Below, one piece after another: positions 16,227-25,206 of a stretch of 60,384 nucleotides of DNA (the first letter of the stretch is position 1; each line of letters begins with the position of its first letter). Both the position numbers and the translations under genes were made by a program. The notes beneath the pieces are model-generated. The model saw only the letters and a list, made by a program, of their open reading frames with translations, was not told the DNA's origin and did no database searches. Source of the stretch: an uncultured Collinsella sp. (GTDB lineage Bacteria; Actinomycetota; Coriobacteriia; Coriobacteriales; Coriobacteriaceae). The stretch covers positions 1-60,384 of the forward strand of contig CABSNM010000012.1 in assembly GCA_902479065.1 (NCBI GenBank), read 5' to 3'.

Positions 16227-17336
16227 TTAGAGAAGTTCTTTGCGAGAAGCCAAGTAGGCGTGAGCATGGCGCTCAAGAACCTCGTCCTCAACGCACGTTA
16301 GACGAATAGCGCCGAGTGCCGCGGGCAGCGGCAACATACTGCGGTTCGAGCGGACAAACTGCTGCCTGCGGAACTCCTCGATATATGCGGCAGGCTCCAG
16401 ATCGAAGGCAAGTTCCTCGATGCCAAAGTCCTCCAGGCAGTCATCGACCTCAAAGACGTAATCGATATCAAAGTCGCAGGCATCATGTGCTAGGCGCGCC
16501 TCAAAGCGCATGCCCTCGGATAACAGCTGATAGGCAGGGACCTGCGAGGCGGCATCGCCCAAGCAGGCGCGCAGGGTACGCTCCCCCGTCTTGCCAAAAT
16601 CGAGCGCATGGCGAGCGCTCGGGTTCGTGGCCATCAGTACGTCCTTACGGGCAGTCTGAGACCATTGAACGGCATTGACGAGCGCGACCTCCTCGCCCGC
16701 GAGAATCTCGGGGACGGTCTCAGTAAACTGATTCCAGCGGGACTTACTGCTCGAAAGCATGGTGCCAACAAGCACCACAAAGCCGAGCTTGAGGTCCTCG
16801 GGGTCCGCCTCACGAACAAGGTCGAGGTCACACACGACCAAGCCCGGTTCGGGACGGAACGCGATAGCGGGAAGCGCATTGGCCGACGAGGCGACGAGCG
16901 GCTTCATGGTCGTCGCGACCGTGAGCATGGCGTCAAAGGTCGTCGGCAACAGCGCGCACTCGGTTCGGCCGCACCACTGGTTGGCGCACCAGCTAACAAC
17001 CGAGCAGGTTGCGGCATCGCCAACGGCGACAACCAGATCGTCGCAGGTAACGCCGTTGGCAGACAGGGCGCCAAAGATAGCATCAGCATCGGCCAGCGTG
17101 GCACCAGCAGGCGAAACCTCAAGGACTAGCAGCGACACGGCAAAACCGGCGTCGACCAGCGCATGCTCGACGACTTCACCAAAACGCTCAGATGTGGCGG
17201 TGTTCCAAACGACCATCGCGCGCTTAGGCTTGCCCACGGCCGAGGCAAACATACGCGACAGTTCATCGAACGCGCCCAATCCGACGCGGACATCGGCGCT
17301 GCGGTTTTGGAAATTGATCAGTTGACGGCGAATCAT
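16227..17336 (-). CDS. AroB-like protein lacking the dehydroquinate synthase metal ligands
   Basis: The 369-residue protein aligns by eye with 3-dehydroquinate synthase along its length. VVAVGDAAT (102-110) stands where AroB has GGGVVGD, LPTT (130-133) for VPTT, VVCDLD (167-172) for VVVDLD, and LDFGKTGERTL (245-255) for LNLGHTFGHAI. The zinc ligands seem to be gone. The Glu of AEVIK is replaced (FVVLV), the His of GHT is Lys, and the later HGEAV segment is LLSEGM. The NAD-binding glycines are also reduced. It overlaps aroK by ATGA, exactly where aroB sits in actinobacterial aroK-aroB operons. It may be a catalytically dead or repurposed AroB. Confidence 0.7.
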   Translation of the reverse strand: MIRRQLINFQNRSADVRVGLGAFDELSRMFASAVGKPKRAMVVWNTATSERFGEVVEHALVDAGFAVSLLVLEVSPAGATLADADAIFGALSANGVTCDDLVVAVGDAATCSVVSWCANQWCGRTECALLPTTFDAMLTVATTMKPLVASSANALPAIAFRPEPGLVVCDLDLVREADPEDLKLGFVVLVGTMLSSSKSRWNQFTETVPEILAGEEVALVNAVQWSQTARKDVLMATNPSARHALDFGKTGERTLRACLGDAASQVPAYQLLSEGMRFEARLAHDACDFDIDYVFEVDDCLEDFGIEELAFDLEPAAYIEEFRRQQFVRSNRSMLPLPAALGAIRLTCVEDEVLERHAHAYLASRKELL

Positions 17337-17866
17337 AGCAGCCCACGCTCCAAAAGCATCTCGGCACAAAGGTAGGAAACGTCCTCGAAGGACTTGTTGC
17401 GAATATCAAGGGTAAGGTCGGCGGCCTGGCGATACAGCGGACGGCGATGCTCAAACAGGCGCGCGGCATGCTCGGGAGAGCGAAAATCGGGGCGCGTGTC
17501 GGACCGACGAATCTGGCGAATCGAATCCTCGAAGTCACCCTCGAGGTACACGCACGTACCCATTTCGTGCATCAGCTCAATATTCACCGGCGTCTCGACA
17601 ATGCCGCCCCCGCACGAAACCAACAGGCTGCGCTCACTTTGGAGCGAACGGAGCGCCGAGGTCTCGAGCTCGCGAAAACGATCCTCGCCCTCGGTCTGAA
17701 AAATCTCGGTTACCGACTTGCCGCAACGGCGCACGACCAGACGGTCGGTATCGATAAAACGCCGCTTGAACATAGTGCCGACGTTGCGCGCGAGCGTCGA
17801 TTTGCCCGCGCCCAAAAAGCCGATAAAGAAGATATGGTCGCAGCCGTGTTTGGTGTGCTGGGACAT
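17333..17866 (-). CDS. aroK: Shikimate kinase
   Basis: Phosphorylates shikimate at the 3-hydroxyl in the aromatic amino-acid pathway. The 177-residue P-loop protein has Walker A GFLGAGKST (16-24), FIDTDRLVVRRCGKSV with the shikimate-binding Asp, FRELE (R and E of the substrate pocket) and CGGGIVE. The lid region RRSDTRPDFR follows. The end overlaps the start of the AroB-like gene (ATGA). No other shikimate gene (aroE, aroC, aroA) lies in the window. Confidence 0.93.
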   Translation of the reverse strand: MSQHTKHGCDHIFFIGFLGAGKSTLARNVGTMFKRRFIDTDRLVVRRCGKSVTEIFQTEGEDRFRELETSALRSLQSERSLLVSCGGGIVETPVNIELMHEMGTCVYLEGDFEDSIRQIRRSDTRPDFRSPEHAARLFEHRRPLYRQAADLTLDIRNKSFEDVSYLCAEMLLERGLL

Positions 17867-17874
17867 AGCGAGAC

Positions 17875-18372
17875 CTATTCCTCGCAGGGAAGGTCGCGAA
17901 GGGCCCGGCGCTCAAAGATACGGAAGATCTGCGTATACCACAGGTCCTGCGTCGCCTGCGGCTTTACCAGGATGGTATCGACGCCGGCGAAGTTGCCGCT
18001 CCACACGTCCGTGTAGAGCTGATCACCGATCAGCACCGCCTCGTCGGCCGTGGCGCCGAGGCGCTTAAGACCCGCCTTGAGGGCAAACGGCGCCGGCTTC
18101 ATGGCGTGGCTGATGGCCTCGAGTCCCAGCTCGCGTGCAGAGCTCATGACCTGGTCGCGATGCCAGTTGTTGGACACCATGCACAGCTTAAAGCCTTTGG
18201 CGCGGGCGGCATCGAGCCAAGCGGAAACCGCGGCGGGAACCTGCTCGGTGTCGCGCGGCACCAAGGTGTTATCGCGATCGAGCAGAATGGCGCGTTTGCC
18301 GTCGGCCCACAGGGTATTAAGGTCGATGCGATCGACCGAGGCAACGTAACGTTTGGGGCTAAAAATCCTCAT
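17875..18372 (-). CDS. yqeG: YqeG-family HAD phosphatase
   Basis: The 165-residue HAD-IIIA phosphatase has the nucleophile motif LLDRDNTLV (D32, D34), motif II VSNN and motif III/IV LIGDQLYTDVWSGN. The true start is the ATG at 18372, one nucleotide after the mltG stop codon; the longer frame upstream is mltG read in another frame. YqeG homologues in Gram-positives are often near aroE, yqeH or nadD. The substrate is unknown, with phosphatidylglycerophosphate-type activity known for eukaryotic relatives. Confidence 0.88.
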   Translation of the reverse strand: MRIFSPKRYVASVDRIDLNTLWADGKRAILLDRDNTLVPRDTEQVPAAVSAWLDAARAKGFKLCMVSNNWHRDQVMSSARELGLEAISHAMKPAPFALKAGLKRLGATADEAVLIGDQLYTDVWSGNFAGVDTILVKPQATQDLWYTQIFRIFERRALRDLPCEE

Positions 18373-18373
18373 G

Positions 18374-19759
18374 CTAATTCCAAGACTGTTGATGCTCTTC
18401 GTAGGTTTGCGAGAAGTACTCCTCGTCCTGCGTAATGTAGAAATACAGGTCATCGGAGTCGGTCGGCTCAAGCGTGGCCTTGAGTGCCTCGAGCGACGGA
18501 GAGCAGATGGGCGTGGGCGGCAGACCCTCATGCTTATAGGTGTTATACGGACTATCGCTCTGCAGGTCGTCGGCGGTAACCTCGCCACCGGTGACATACA
18601 TCATAGTCGCATCGCTATTGAGATAGCGCAGACCGTCGAGCTTGCCGGCAAGGCGGTTGTAGAAAACCGAGGCCACATGCGCACGTTGATCGGCGTTGAG
18701 GCCCTCGCGCTCAACGATAGAGGCCAAGTTGACGATGTCGTAGTCGGACATCTCCACACCGTAGCGTTCCTTGATCTTGGCTTCGCAGCTCGCAAAGTCA
18801 AGCGACTTGTACTCGGTCTTAAACTGATCGAGCATAGCGCGAATCACGTCATCGGCCGTCGGCGAATCGCCCAGCGAATAGGTCTTGGGGAACAAGAAAC
18901 CCTCGAGCGAATCGTTGGCGGCGCCCTTAAGGAAGCTATAGTCGTCCACGTAGTTGGAGGCCTTGGCCTGGTTGAGGAAGTCTTCCTTAGAGATGCTGTC
19001 GTAGGCCTGGGCCACACGGTCGGCGACTTGATCGACCGTCAGGCCCTCAGGGATAGTCAGCGTATTGGAGCCCGCGTTGGGGACTTCCATGAGCTGCTGA
19101 ACAACCTTGGTCGCATCCATGAGTGTGGTGAACGAATAATCACCAGGCTTGAGCGACATATCGGCGTTGAGCTTTTTCACCGCCGCATAGTAATCCTTGG
19201 GATTTTCTACGATATGGTTCTCGGAGAGAATCGAAGCGATGCTGTCACCCGAGGCACCATCGGGAATCGTGATAGTAACCTGCTGGCCTGCAACGACTTT
19301 CGCACCCTCACCGCCAAAGAAGCCCTTGACGGCTGGCACGACAAAGAAAACGATCGCGACAAGCGCAAGCACGGCAACAACGCCACCGATAATCATAGGC
19401 ACCGGGGAGCTTTTCTTTTGAGCACCGCGACGAGCATGCGTGTTGTAGCTCGAGCGGGTCGCCGGAGCAACGCCATGCGAACCACGAGCGCGATGCGAAT
19501 GCGATTGGGGGGCCTGCGTTCGCTGGGTAGGTGCCTGCTGCTTAAAGCGGGTACCGCCTGCAGGCTGGGCCGTACGAGCAGTGGGCTGCTGACCCGTCCG
19601 TTGAACAGGTTGGGCCGAACGAGAGAAGGACTGCGCCGGGCGCGCGGCAGGCTGAGCTGCGCGCTGCGTCGGCTGTGCCGGACGCTGGCCAGGCTGGGCA
19701 GGGCGCGACGCCGGCTGCTGTTTACGATTCGGCTGGCGCGGATCGGAAGCACTAGGCAT
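18374..19759 (-). CDS. mltG: Endolytic murein transglycosylase MltG with long disordered N-terminus
   Basis: Cuts nascent glycan strands near the division machinery. The 461-residue protein begins with about 115 residues of Pro/Gln/Arg/Ala-rich low-complexity cytosolic sequence containing repeated AQP units. A single membrane segment (about 121-145) follows, then a LysM-like region and the YceG catalytic domain. The catalytic Glu is E350 in ASIVEREG. The C-terminus carries SQTYEEH, a variant of the usual motif. GAGGAGG precedes the ATG, and the gene overlaps ruvX by 8 nt. It lies between ruvX and yqeG. Confidence 0.93.
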   Translation of the reverse strand: MPSASDPRQPNRKQQPASRPAQPGQRPAQPTQRAAQPAARPAQSFSRSAQPVQRTGQQPTARTAQPAGGTRFKQQAPTQRTQAPQSHSHRARGSHGVAPATRSSYNTHARRGAQKKSSPVPMIIGGVVAVLALVAIVFFVVPAVKGFFGGEGAKVVAGQQVTITIPDGASGDSIASILSENHIVENPKDYYAAVKKLNADMSLKPGDYSFTTLMDATKVVQQLMEVPNAGSNTLTIPEGLTVDQVADRVAQAYDSISKEDFLNQAKASNYVDDYSFLKGAANDSLEGFLFPKTYSLGDSPTADDVIRAMLDQFKTEYKSLDFASCEAKIKERYGVEMSDYDIVNLASIVEREGLNADQRAHVASVFYNRLAGKLDGLRYLNSDATMMYVTGGEVTADDLQSDSPYNTYKHEGLPPTPICSPSLEALKATLEPTDSDDLYFYITQDEEYFSQTYEEHQQSWN

Positions 19760-20180
19760 GCGAAACCTCCTCGTTTTTACGATCGAGCCATGTCTGCAAG
19801 AACAGGCTGGCGGCGATCATGTCAATCTTGCCCCTCATCTGCTTTTCGTTGAGTCCCTGCTCTCGCAGGATTCGCTTGGCCTCCTGCGAGGACAGACGCT
19901 CGTCCTCAAACTCCAGAGGAAGTTCGAGCTCGTCGGCAATCTTTTGGGCCACGGCGGCGACGCGCTCGGCCTGGGAGCCGGGCTCACCGGCCATGGTCAA
20001 GGGACGTCCGCTTACCAGGATATCGGGCTCATAGTCCTCCACCAGGTAGCGAAACGTCTTTGCCATGCCAGTGACCTCGGCAGCCGGAAGCACCTTGACA
20101 GGCATCGCCATCTTGCCATCACGGCTCGAGACGGCGATGCCAATCCTGGTCTCCCCTATGTCCAGCGCAAGCGCGACCAC
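19752..20180 (-). CDS. ruvX: Holliday junction resolvase-like RuvX (YqgF)
   Basis: RNase H-fold nuclease of 142 residues thought to act in 16S rRNA 5'-end processing. It starts VALALDIGETRIGIAVS with the first catalytic Asp in LDIGETRIG. Later motifs are LVSGRPLTMAGEPG, FEDERLSSQEA (Glu) and IDMIAASLFLQTWL (last Asp). The start codon is GTG at 20180. It sits 17 nt after alaS, a conserved neighbour in Gram-positives. Confidence 0.92.
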   Translation of the reverse strand: MVALALDIGETRIGIAVSSRDGKMAMPVKVLPAAEVTGMAKTFRYLVEDYEPDILVSGRPLTMAGEPGSQAERVAAVAQKIADELELPLEFEDERLSSQEAKRILREQGLNEKQMRGKIDMIAASLFLQTWLDRKNEEVSHA

Positions 20181-20197
20181 AGCGACTACTTAGGTTC

Positions 20198-22855
20198 TTA
20201 GGCGCCGAGCGCGGTCTTGGCGGCCGCAAGGGCATCGGCGATACCGGCAGCGTTCTTGCCACCGGCCTGGGCCATGTTGGGACGGCCGCCACCGCGACCA
20301 TCGACCAGGCCCGCGATCTGCTTGATCACGTTGCCGGCGTGGAAACCGGCCTTCACGGCGTCATCGGAGCCGGCGGCGAGCAGGGCCGGGGTGCCCTTCT
20401 CGGTCACGCTGGCAACAACGCAGGCGACAGGGCCGGCGACCTTCTGGTGCATGGTATCCCAAACGTTGCGCAGGTCAGCGGCCTCGAGACCCTGAAGCTC
20501 AGCAACAACGAGCTTGTAGCCATTCAGCTCGACAGCACCCTCGATGGCGCTGGAGATCGCATCGGAGGAGCCACCAGTGAGCGCCTTCTTGAGCTTGTTG
20601 GACGTCTCGCGCAGCTCGGCCTGCAGGTACTCCACGCGGGCGGGAACCTCGTCGACGCGGCACTTGAGCGCAGCGGCGGCGGCGTCAACGAGCGCCAGGC
20701 GGTCGGCCATGTAGTCGAGGGCTCCCTTAGAGGTCACGGCCTCGATACGGCGGACATTGGAGCCCGTGGAGGACTCGGAAATGATCTTGAACAGGCCAAT
20801 CTCGGCGGTATTGGTGGCATGAGTGCCACCACAGAGCTCGCGGGAGAACGGCTGGTCCTCGGCGCCCACGGAGACGACGCGGACAACATCGCCGTACTTC
20901 TCTCCAAACAGAGCGACAGCGCCGGCAGCCTTAGCCTCGTCGATGCCCATGACACGGGTCACGACCGGCTTGGAAGCGAAGATCTGCTGGTTGACCAGGT
21001 CCTCGACAGCCTTGAGCTGCTCGGAGGACAGGGCCTCGAAGTGCGTAAAGTCAAAGCGCAGGTGCTCGGGCGTCACCAGCGAGCCGGCCTGGGAGACGTG
21101 CTCGCCCAGGACCTGCTTAAGGGCGGCGTCGAGCAGGTGCGTGGCGGTGTGGTTGCGGCGCAGGAAGCCACGGCGCTCGGCGTCGAGCGCGGCGGTCACG
21201 GTAGCACCGACGGCCAGCGTGCCCTCGGCAATGTGGGCGACGTGAGCATACAGGCCGTTGTGGTTCTTGGTATCGGAAACGGTCAGCGAAACGCCCTCAG
21301 CGGAAAGCTCGCCGGCATCGCCCTGCTGGCCACCCATCTCGGCATAGAACGGAGTGCGGTCGAGAACGACCTCGACGTCCTCGCCGGCGGCAGCGGACTC
21401 GACGGACTCGCCGTTGCGCACGATGGCAACAACCTTGGCGCCCTCGATCACATCGTTGTCATAGCCGTCGAACTCAGTCGCGGCGACCTTGTCGGAAAGC
21501 TCGACCCAAACGTCGTTGAAGCTGCCCCAGGCGTCGCCTTTGGCATTGGCGCGGGCGCGGGCCTTCTGGTCCTCCATGCAGGCAGTGAAGCCGTCCATAT
21601 CGACATCGTGGCCAGCGGTGCCGGCGATCTCGACGGTCAGGTCGATGGGGAAACCAAAGGTGTCGTGCAGCTTAAAGGCAACGTCGCCCGGAAGCACAGC
21701 GCCCTCGGCAAGCGCTGCCAGGGCCTCGTCCAGGTAAACACGGCCGTTGTCGAGCGTCGTGGAGAAGCGCTCCTCCTCGGAGGCGACGATACCCTTGACG
21801 AGGGCGACGTTCTTGAGCAGCTCGGGATAAGCCTCGCCCATCTGAGCGTTGACTTCGTCGATGAACTTGGTCAGGAAGGCGCCCTCGATGCCCAGCAGGC
21901 GACCGTGGAACACGGCACGACGGAGCAGGCGGCGAAGGACGTACTCGCGACCCTCGTTACCGGGAAGGATGCCGTCCGAGATCATAAAGTCGACGGCACG
22001 GGAGTGGTCGGCGATGATACGCAGGGAGCGGCTGGCGCCGGAGTAATCGTCGGCGTCATAGGTCTTGCCGCTAATCTTCTCGCCCAGCTTGATGAGATGC
22101 TGCATCAAGTCGCCGTCGTAGTTGGCGGTCTTGTGCTGCATGATGGCGGCCATGCGCTCCAGGCCCATGCCCGTATCGAGGTTGCGGTGCGGCAGCTCCG
22201 GCATGGAGCCGTCCTCCTGGCGATCATACTGGGTAAAGACGAGGTTCCAGAACTCCAGGAAGCGGTCGCAGTCGCAGCCGGGCTTGCAGTCGGGACTACC
22301 GCAGCCGACCTCCTCGCCCATGTCAAAGTAGATCTCGGAGCAGGGACCGCAGGGGCCAGTGGGGCCAGCGGCCCAGAAGTTGTCGTCCTCGCCCAGGCGG
22401 GAGATGTGGTCCTCGGCAACGCCCAGAGAACGCCACACGTCGTGGGTCTCGTCGTCCTCGGTAAAGACGGTAAAGTACAGGCGGTCGAGCGGCAGCTTGA
22501 ACTCCTTGGTGATGAGCTCAAAGGCCCAGGCGCAAGCCTGCTGCTTGGAGACGCCGCCAAAGGAGAAGTCGCCGAGCATCTCGAAGAAGGACAGGTGACG
22601 GCCGTCCTCGCCGATGCAATCGATGTCGTTGGTGCGGACGCACTTCTGGCAGGAGATAGCGCCGATCTCCTTCATGGTCTTCTTGCCCTGGTAGTACTCC
22701 TTAAACTGGTTCATGCCGGCGTTGGCAAGCAGCAGCGAAGGATCGTCGGGGACGAGGGACGAAGAAGGATAGAGCTTAAGACCGCGCTCCTCAAAGAAGT
22801 TGAGGAACTTGGAGCGAATCTCGGCCGTAGTCATTGACGGGTAGTCAGCACTCAT
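20198..22855 (-). CDS. alaS: Alanyl-tRNA synthetase
   Basis: Charges tRNA-Ala in the cytosol. The 885-residue protein has the class II aminoacylation domain (FEERGLKLYPSSSLVPDDPS, NAGMNQFK), the tRNA-binding region and the editing domain with metal-binding RNHTATHLL and CGGTHATNT. A C-Ala domain ends with GRGGGRPNMAQAGG, typical of AlaRS. The ATG at 22855 is preceded by GAGGAG; an internal ATG at 22834 is less well placed. A promoter lies about 50 nt upstream at 22902-22929. I find no T-box in the short leader. It heads the alaS-ruvX-mltG-yqeG-aroK-aroB-like-pepP block. Confidence 0.97.
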   Translation of the reverse strand: MSADYPSMTTAEIRSKFLNFFEERGLKLYPSSSLVPDDPSLLLANAGMNQFKEYYQGKKTMKEIGAISCQKCVRTNDIDCIGEDGRHLSFFEMLGDFSFGGVSKQQACAWAFELITKEFKLPLDRLYFTVFTEDDETHDVWRSLGVAEDHISRLGEDDNFWAAGPTGPCGPCSEIYFDMGEEVGCGSPDCKPGCDCDRFLEFWNLVFTQYDRQEDGSMPELPHRNLDTGMGLERMAAIMQHKTANYDGDLMQHLIKLGEKISGKTYDADDYSGASRSLRIIADHSRAVDFMISDGILPGNEGREYVLRRLLRRAVFHGRLLGIEGAFLTKFIDEVNAQMGEAYPELLKNVALVKGIVASEEERFSTTLDNGRVYLDEALAALAEGAVLPGDVAFKLHDTFGFPIDLTVEIAGTAGHDVDMDGFTACMEDQKARARANAKGDAWGSFNDVWVELSDKVAATEFDGYDNDVIEGAKVVAIVRNGESVESAAAGEDVEVVLDRTPFYAEMGGQQGDAGELSAEGVSLTVSDTKNHNGLYAHVAHIAEGTLAVGATVTAALDAERRGFLRRNHTATHLLDAALKQVLGEHVSQAGSLVTPEHLRFDFTHFEALSSEQLKAVEDLVNQQIFASKPVVTRVMGIDEAKAAGAVALFGEKYGDVVRVVSVGAEDQPFSRELCGGTHATNTAEIGLFKIISESSTGSNVRRIEAVTSKGALDYMADRLALVDAAAAALKCRVDEVPARVEYLQAELRETSNKLKKALTGGSSDAISSAIEGAVELNGYKLVVAELQGLEAADLRNVWDTMHQKVAGPVACVVASVTEKGTPALLAAGSDDAVKAGFHAGNVIKQIAGLVDGRGGGRPNMAQAGGKNAAGIADALAAAKTALGA

Positions 22856-22901
22856 AGAGGGAATCTCCTCGGTTTCACATCGAAACAGTTCAAACGTAAC
22901 G

Positions 22902-22929
22902 ATATTACCATCCCACCGCGCAAGTGCAA
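22902..22929 (-). promoter_or_regulatory. Promoter of alaS
   Basis: Minus-strand TTGCAC (22924-22929), a 16-nt spacer and TAATAT (22902-22907), 47 nt upstream of the alaS start. The -35 overlaps the T-run of the preceding terminator. Confidence 0.55.
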
Positions 22930-22957
22930 AAAAGAGGGCCGGCACAATGCCGGCCCT
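22926..22957 (-). terminator. Terminator of the sigma-factor/AI-2E permease operon
   Basis: Minus-strand hairpin AGGGCCGGC/GCCGGCCCT with a short loop (22935-22957), followed by CTTTTTTG. It lies 50 nt after the permease stop and abuts the alaS promoter. Confidence 0.87.
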
Positions 22958-23007
22958 TCAGCGAAATTGCATGTTAGCGCGTATGAATATTAATCCGAAT
23001 TACCCCG

Positions 23008-24417
23008 CTAGTTGTCATCATCGTCCATGGAGCCGTCGATGCCGGTTTTGGTGTCGTCATCCGTGTTGGAATCGTCATCCTTAGCGAAGGGGTTCTTGAA
23101 GAAGCCCGTCGCATCGGGCTGCAGACCAGAGAGCTTGATCCAGGGATTATCGAGATCGGGCTTGGGCATGGCCTTGGCCTCGGGCGCAGTCTCGTTGCCG
23201 ATGAGCTCGGACTCATAGATGAAGGTGTCGTCGCCGAGCGCGTCGTAGGCGGCGACCGGGTTGCCATCGGCATCGCGGTACGGCGTGCCCTTAAACACGG
23301 CGCCGTCATAGGCCACAAGCTGTCGGCCGGTCTCATTCTCGAAGTAGTACACGAAGATACCCTTGAGGGCCGCACAAAGCGGGATGGCAATAATCATGCC
23401 GATGGGGCCCATGAGTGCCGAGCCAATAACGAGCGCCGTGAGGCTCATGATGGGATGCACCTGCACCGAGCTCTGCATGACCTTGGGCGAAATGACGTTA
23501 TCGGTGACGTTTTGCGCGACCATCGTCACGATGAGCGTCCATAACGCCAACATGGGGCTGAACATGAAACCGAGCACCGTGGCGATTGCTGCGCTCACCC
23601 AGGGACCGACGACCGGAACCAAATGCATGATGCCGGTAAAGATAGCCATGAGCGCCGCATACGGATGGCCGATGATCATAAAACCGATAAAGGCGAGGAA
23701 ACCACCGCAGATGGACGTCACGACCATACCGCGCATGTAGCCGCCGACAGAGCGAGAAAGGATGGCGACCATAAAGCGGTACGAGGTCTCCTTCTCCTGA
23801 CCGATGATGGTGCAAATCTCGTGGTGCATGCGAGGGTAGTCGCAGGCCATCCAGTAGGCAAGCACCAGGCCAAGGAAGATAACGAACAGCTGCGAGGCCG
23901 TATTGGTGATGAGTGGGAACACACCACGACCAAGCTCGGCGGCAATCTGAGACACATACCTCGATGCCACGGCAACCAGCGACGAAAGATTATCGTCCAA
24001 ATACTCCTTGAGCGGCGTGTTGTTGAGCGTCTTTGCATGCGAGATCATCTCGTTGAGATCGCCACCTGCAACACGAAGCTGCTCGGGCAGGCGGCTCAGG
24101 ACTTCCATGATCTGACCAAAGAGAATCGGCGACAAGATACAAACGACACCGACGAGCACGGCAACAACAACAATAAGCGCGATAAGCGAACCGATGCCGC
24201 GATTCACGCCATGGTGCTCGAGCCAGTTGGTGATCGGGGACATCACAAAGGCAATGATGGAGCCGACGGCAAGAAACTCAATAACCGGCGCCAGGATGCC
24301 CATAAGGTTAAAGATGACAGCGGCGATGACAATGCAGCCGACAACAGCCCAAATGCGCAGCGTCAGAATGCGAGTGTCGCGCAGCACGCGATCGGTTTGT
24401 TGGGGGTGCTCACTCAT
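23008..24417 (-). CDS. AI-2E family transporter (PerM/YdiK-like) with acidic C-terminal tail
   Basis: Integral membrane protein of 469 residues with about eight hydrophobic segments, including early paired helices (VVGCIVIAAVIFNLMGIL) and later ones around TGIMHLVPVVGPWVSA. That GxxxxxPxVGP segment is the family signature. Members export small molecules or act as Na+/H+ antiporters; the substrate cannot be told here. A hydrophilic tail of about 110 residues follows residue 355 and ends in a very acidic run. Its start overlaps the sigma-factor stop (ATGA), so it belongs to the sigma operon. Confidence 0.86.
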   Translation of the reverse strand: MSEHPQQTDRVLRDTRILTLRIWAVVGCIVIAAVIFNLMGILAPVIEFLAVGSIIAFVMSPITNWLEHHGVNRGIGSLIALIVVVAVLVGVVCILSPILFGQIMEVLSRLPEQLRVAGGDLNEMISHAKTLNNTPLKEYLDDNLSSLVAVASRYVSQIAAELGRGVFPLITNTASQLFVIFLGLVLAYWMACDYPRMHHEICTIIGQEKETSYRFMVAILSRSVGGYMRGMVVTSICGGFLAFIGFMIIGHPYAALMAIFTGIMHLVPVVGPWVSAAIATVLGFMFSPMLALWTLIVTMVAQNVTDNVISPKVMQSSVQVHPIMSLTALVIGSALMGPIGMIIAIPLCAALKGIFVYYFENETGRQLVAYDGAVFKGTPYRDADGNPVAAYDALGDDTFIYESELIGNETAPEAKAMPKPDLDNPWIKLSGLQPDATGFFKNPFAKDDDSNTDDDTKTGIDGSMDDDDN

Positions 24418-25205
24418 GAACGAATCATCACTCCGTCGGGGTCGATCTTGTCCTGAATCTTCTTAAGCGTGCGGCGCAGCAGACGCGAAACCTGCACCTG
24501 AGAAATACCAAGCTTCTTGGCGATCTCGATCTGGGTCATGCCCTTCACAAAGCGCAGCTCGATCACCTCGCGCTCGCGCGGCGAGAAATCACGGATGGCT
24601 TCCTCGATCACTAGGCGGTCATCGGTAAAGTCGAGCTCGTTGTCGTCGTCGGCGTAACGGTCGAGAATCGAGGGGGCATCGTCGGAATCGGACGCACCAG
24701 GAGCCTCGATGGGCACCGAGGTATAGGCCGAAGACGATTCCATAGCCTCGAGGACCTCATCGACAGTCACATCTAGATACTCAGCGATCTCCTCAACCTT
24801 GGGCGAACGCTGCAGCTCGTTGGTAAGTTTGTCAGTAGCTTGGTTGACCTTGGCCGAGAGCTCCTGCAGACGACGAGGTACGCGCACGCTCCAGCCCTTG
24901 TCGCGAAAATGGCGTTTGATCTCGCCCAGGATAGTGGGTGTTGCAAACGTCGTGAACTCGAGCCCGCGCTCGGGGTCAAAGCGGTCGATAGCCTTGAGCA
25001 AACCCAGATAGCCGACCTGCATGAGGTCGTCGAGCGGCTCGCCGCGATTCTTAAATTTGTTGGCAAGAAACCTTACCAGGTTCATATGGGACATGACGAG
25101 CTGCTCGCGGGCGTCCGGATCACCGGTCTCCTTGTAGCGACGAAACAGCTCGCGGGTTTTCTCCTTGTCCCAAGCGGTCTTGCCGCTCCGGGAACGTTCG
25201 GTCAT
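24414..25205 (-). CDS. SigB/SigF/SigG-family alternative RNA polymerase sigma factor
   Basis: Sigma-70 family protein of 263 residues. Region 2 contains DDLMQVGYLGLLKAIDRF and FTTFATPTILGEIKRHFRD, characteristic of the SigB/F/G branch. Region 3 (RRLQELSAKVNQATDKL) and region 4 with LRFVKGMTQIEIAKKLGIS follow. There is no region 1.1, so it is not the primary sigma factor. It is the third of four overlapping genes, 1 nt after an RsbW-like protein and overlapping the AI-2E permease. The layout resembles rsbW-sigB, but the partner lacks kinase motifs. The regulon is not visible from this window. Confidence 0.93.
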   Translation of the reverse strand: MTERSRSGKTAWDKEKTRELFRRYKETGDPDAREQLVMSHMNLVRFLANKFKNRGEPLDDLMQVGYLGLLKAIDRFDPERGLEFTTFATPTILGEIKRHFRDKGWSVRVPRRLQELSAKVNQATDKLTNELQRSPKVEEIAEYLDVTVDEVLEAMESSSAYTSVPIEAPGASDSDDAPSILDRYADDDNELDFTDDRLVIEEAIRDFSPREREVIELRFVKGMTQIEIAKKLGISQVQVSRLLRRTLKKIQDKIDPDGVMIRS

Positions 25206-25206
25206 T

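Noticed and set aside
20339..22837. An 832-codon open frame on the plus strand
   Set aside because: It is entirely antisense to alaS, which has all synthetase motifs; composition is that of a shadow frame.
22856..22973. A T-box in front of alaS
   Set aside because: The leader is only about 50 nt after the predicted promoter and has no TGGxGG-type core.
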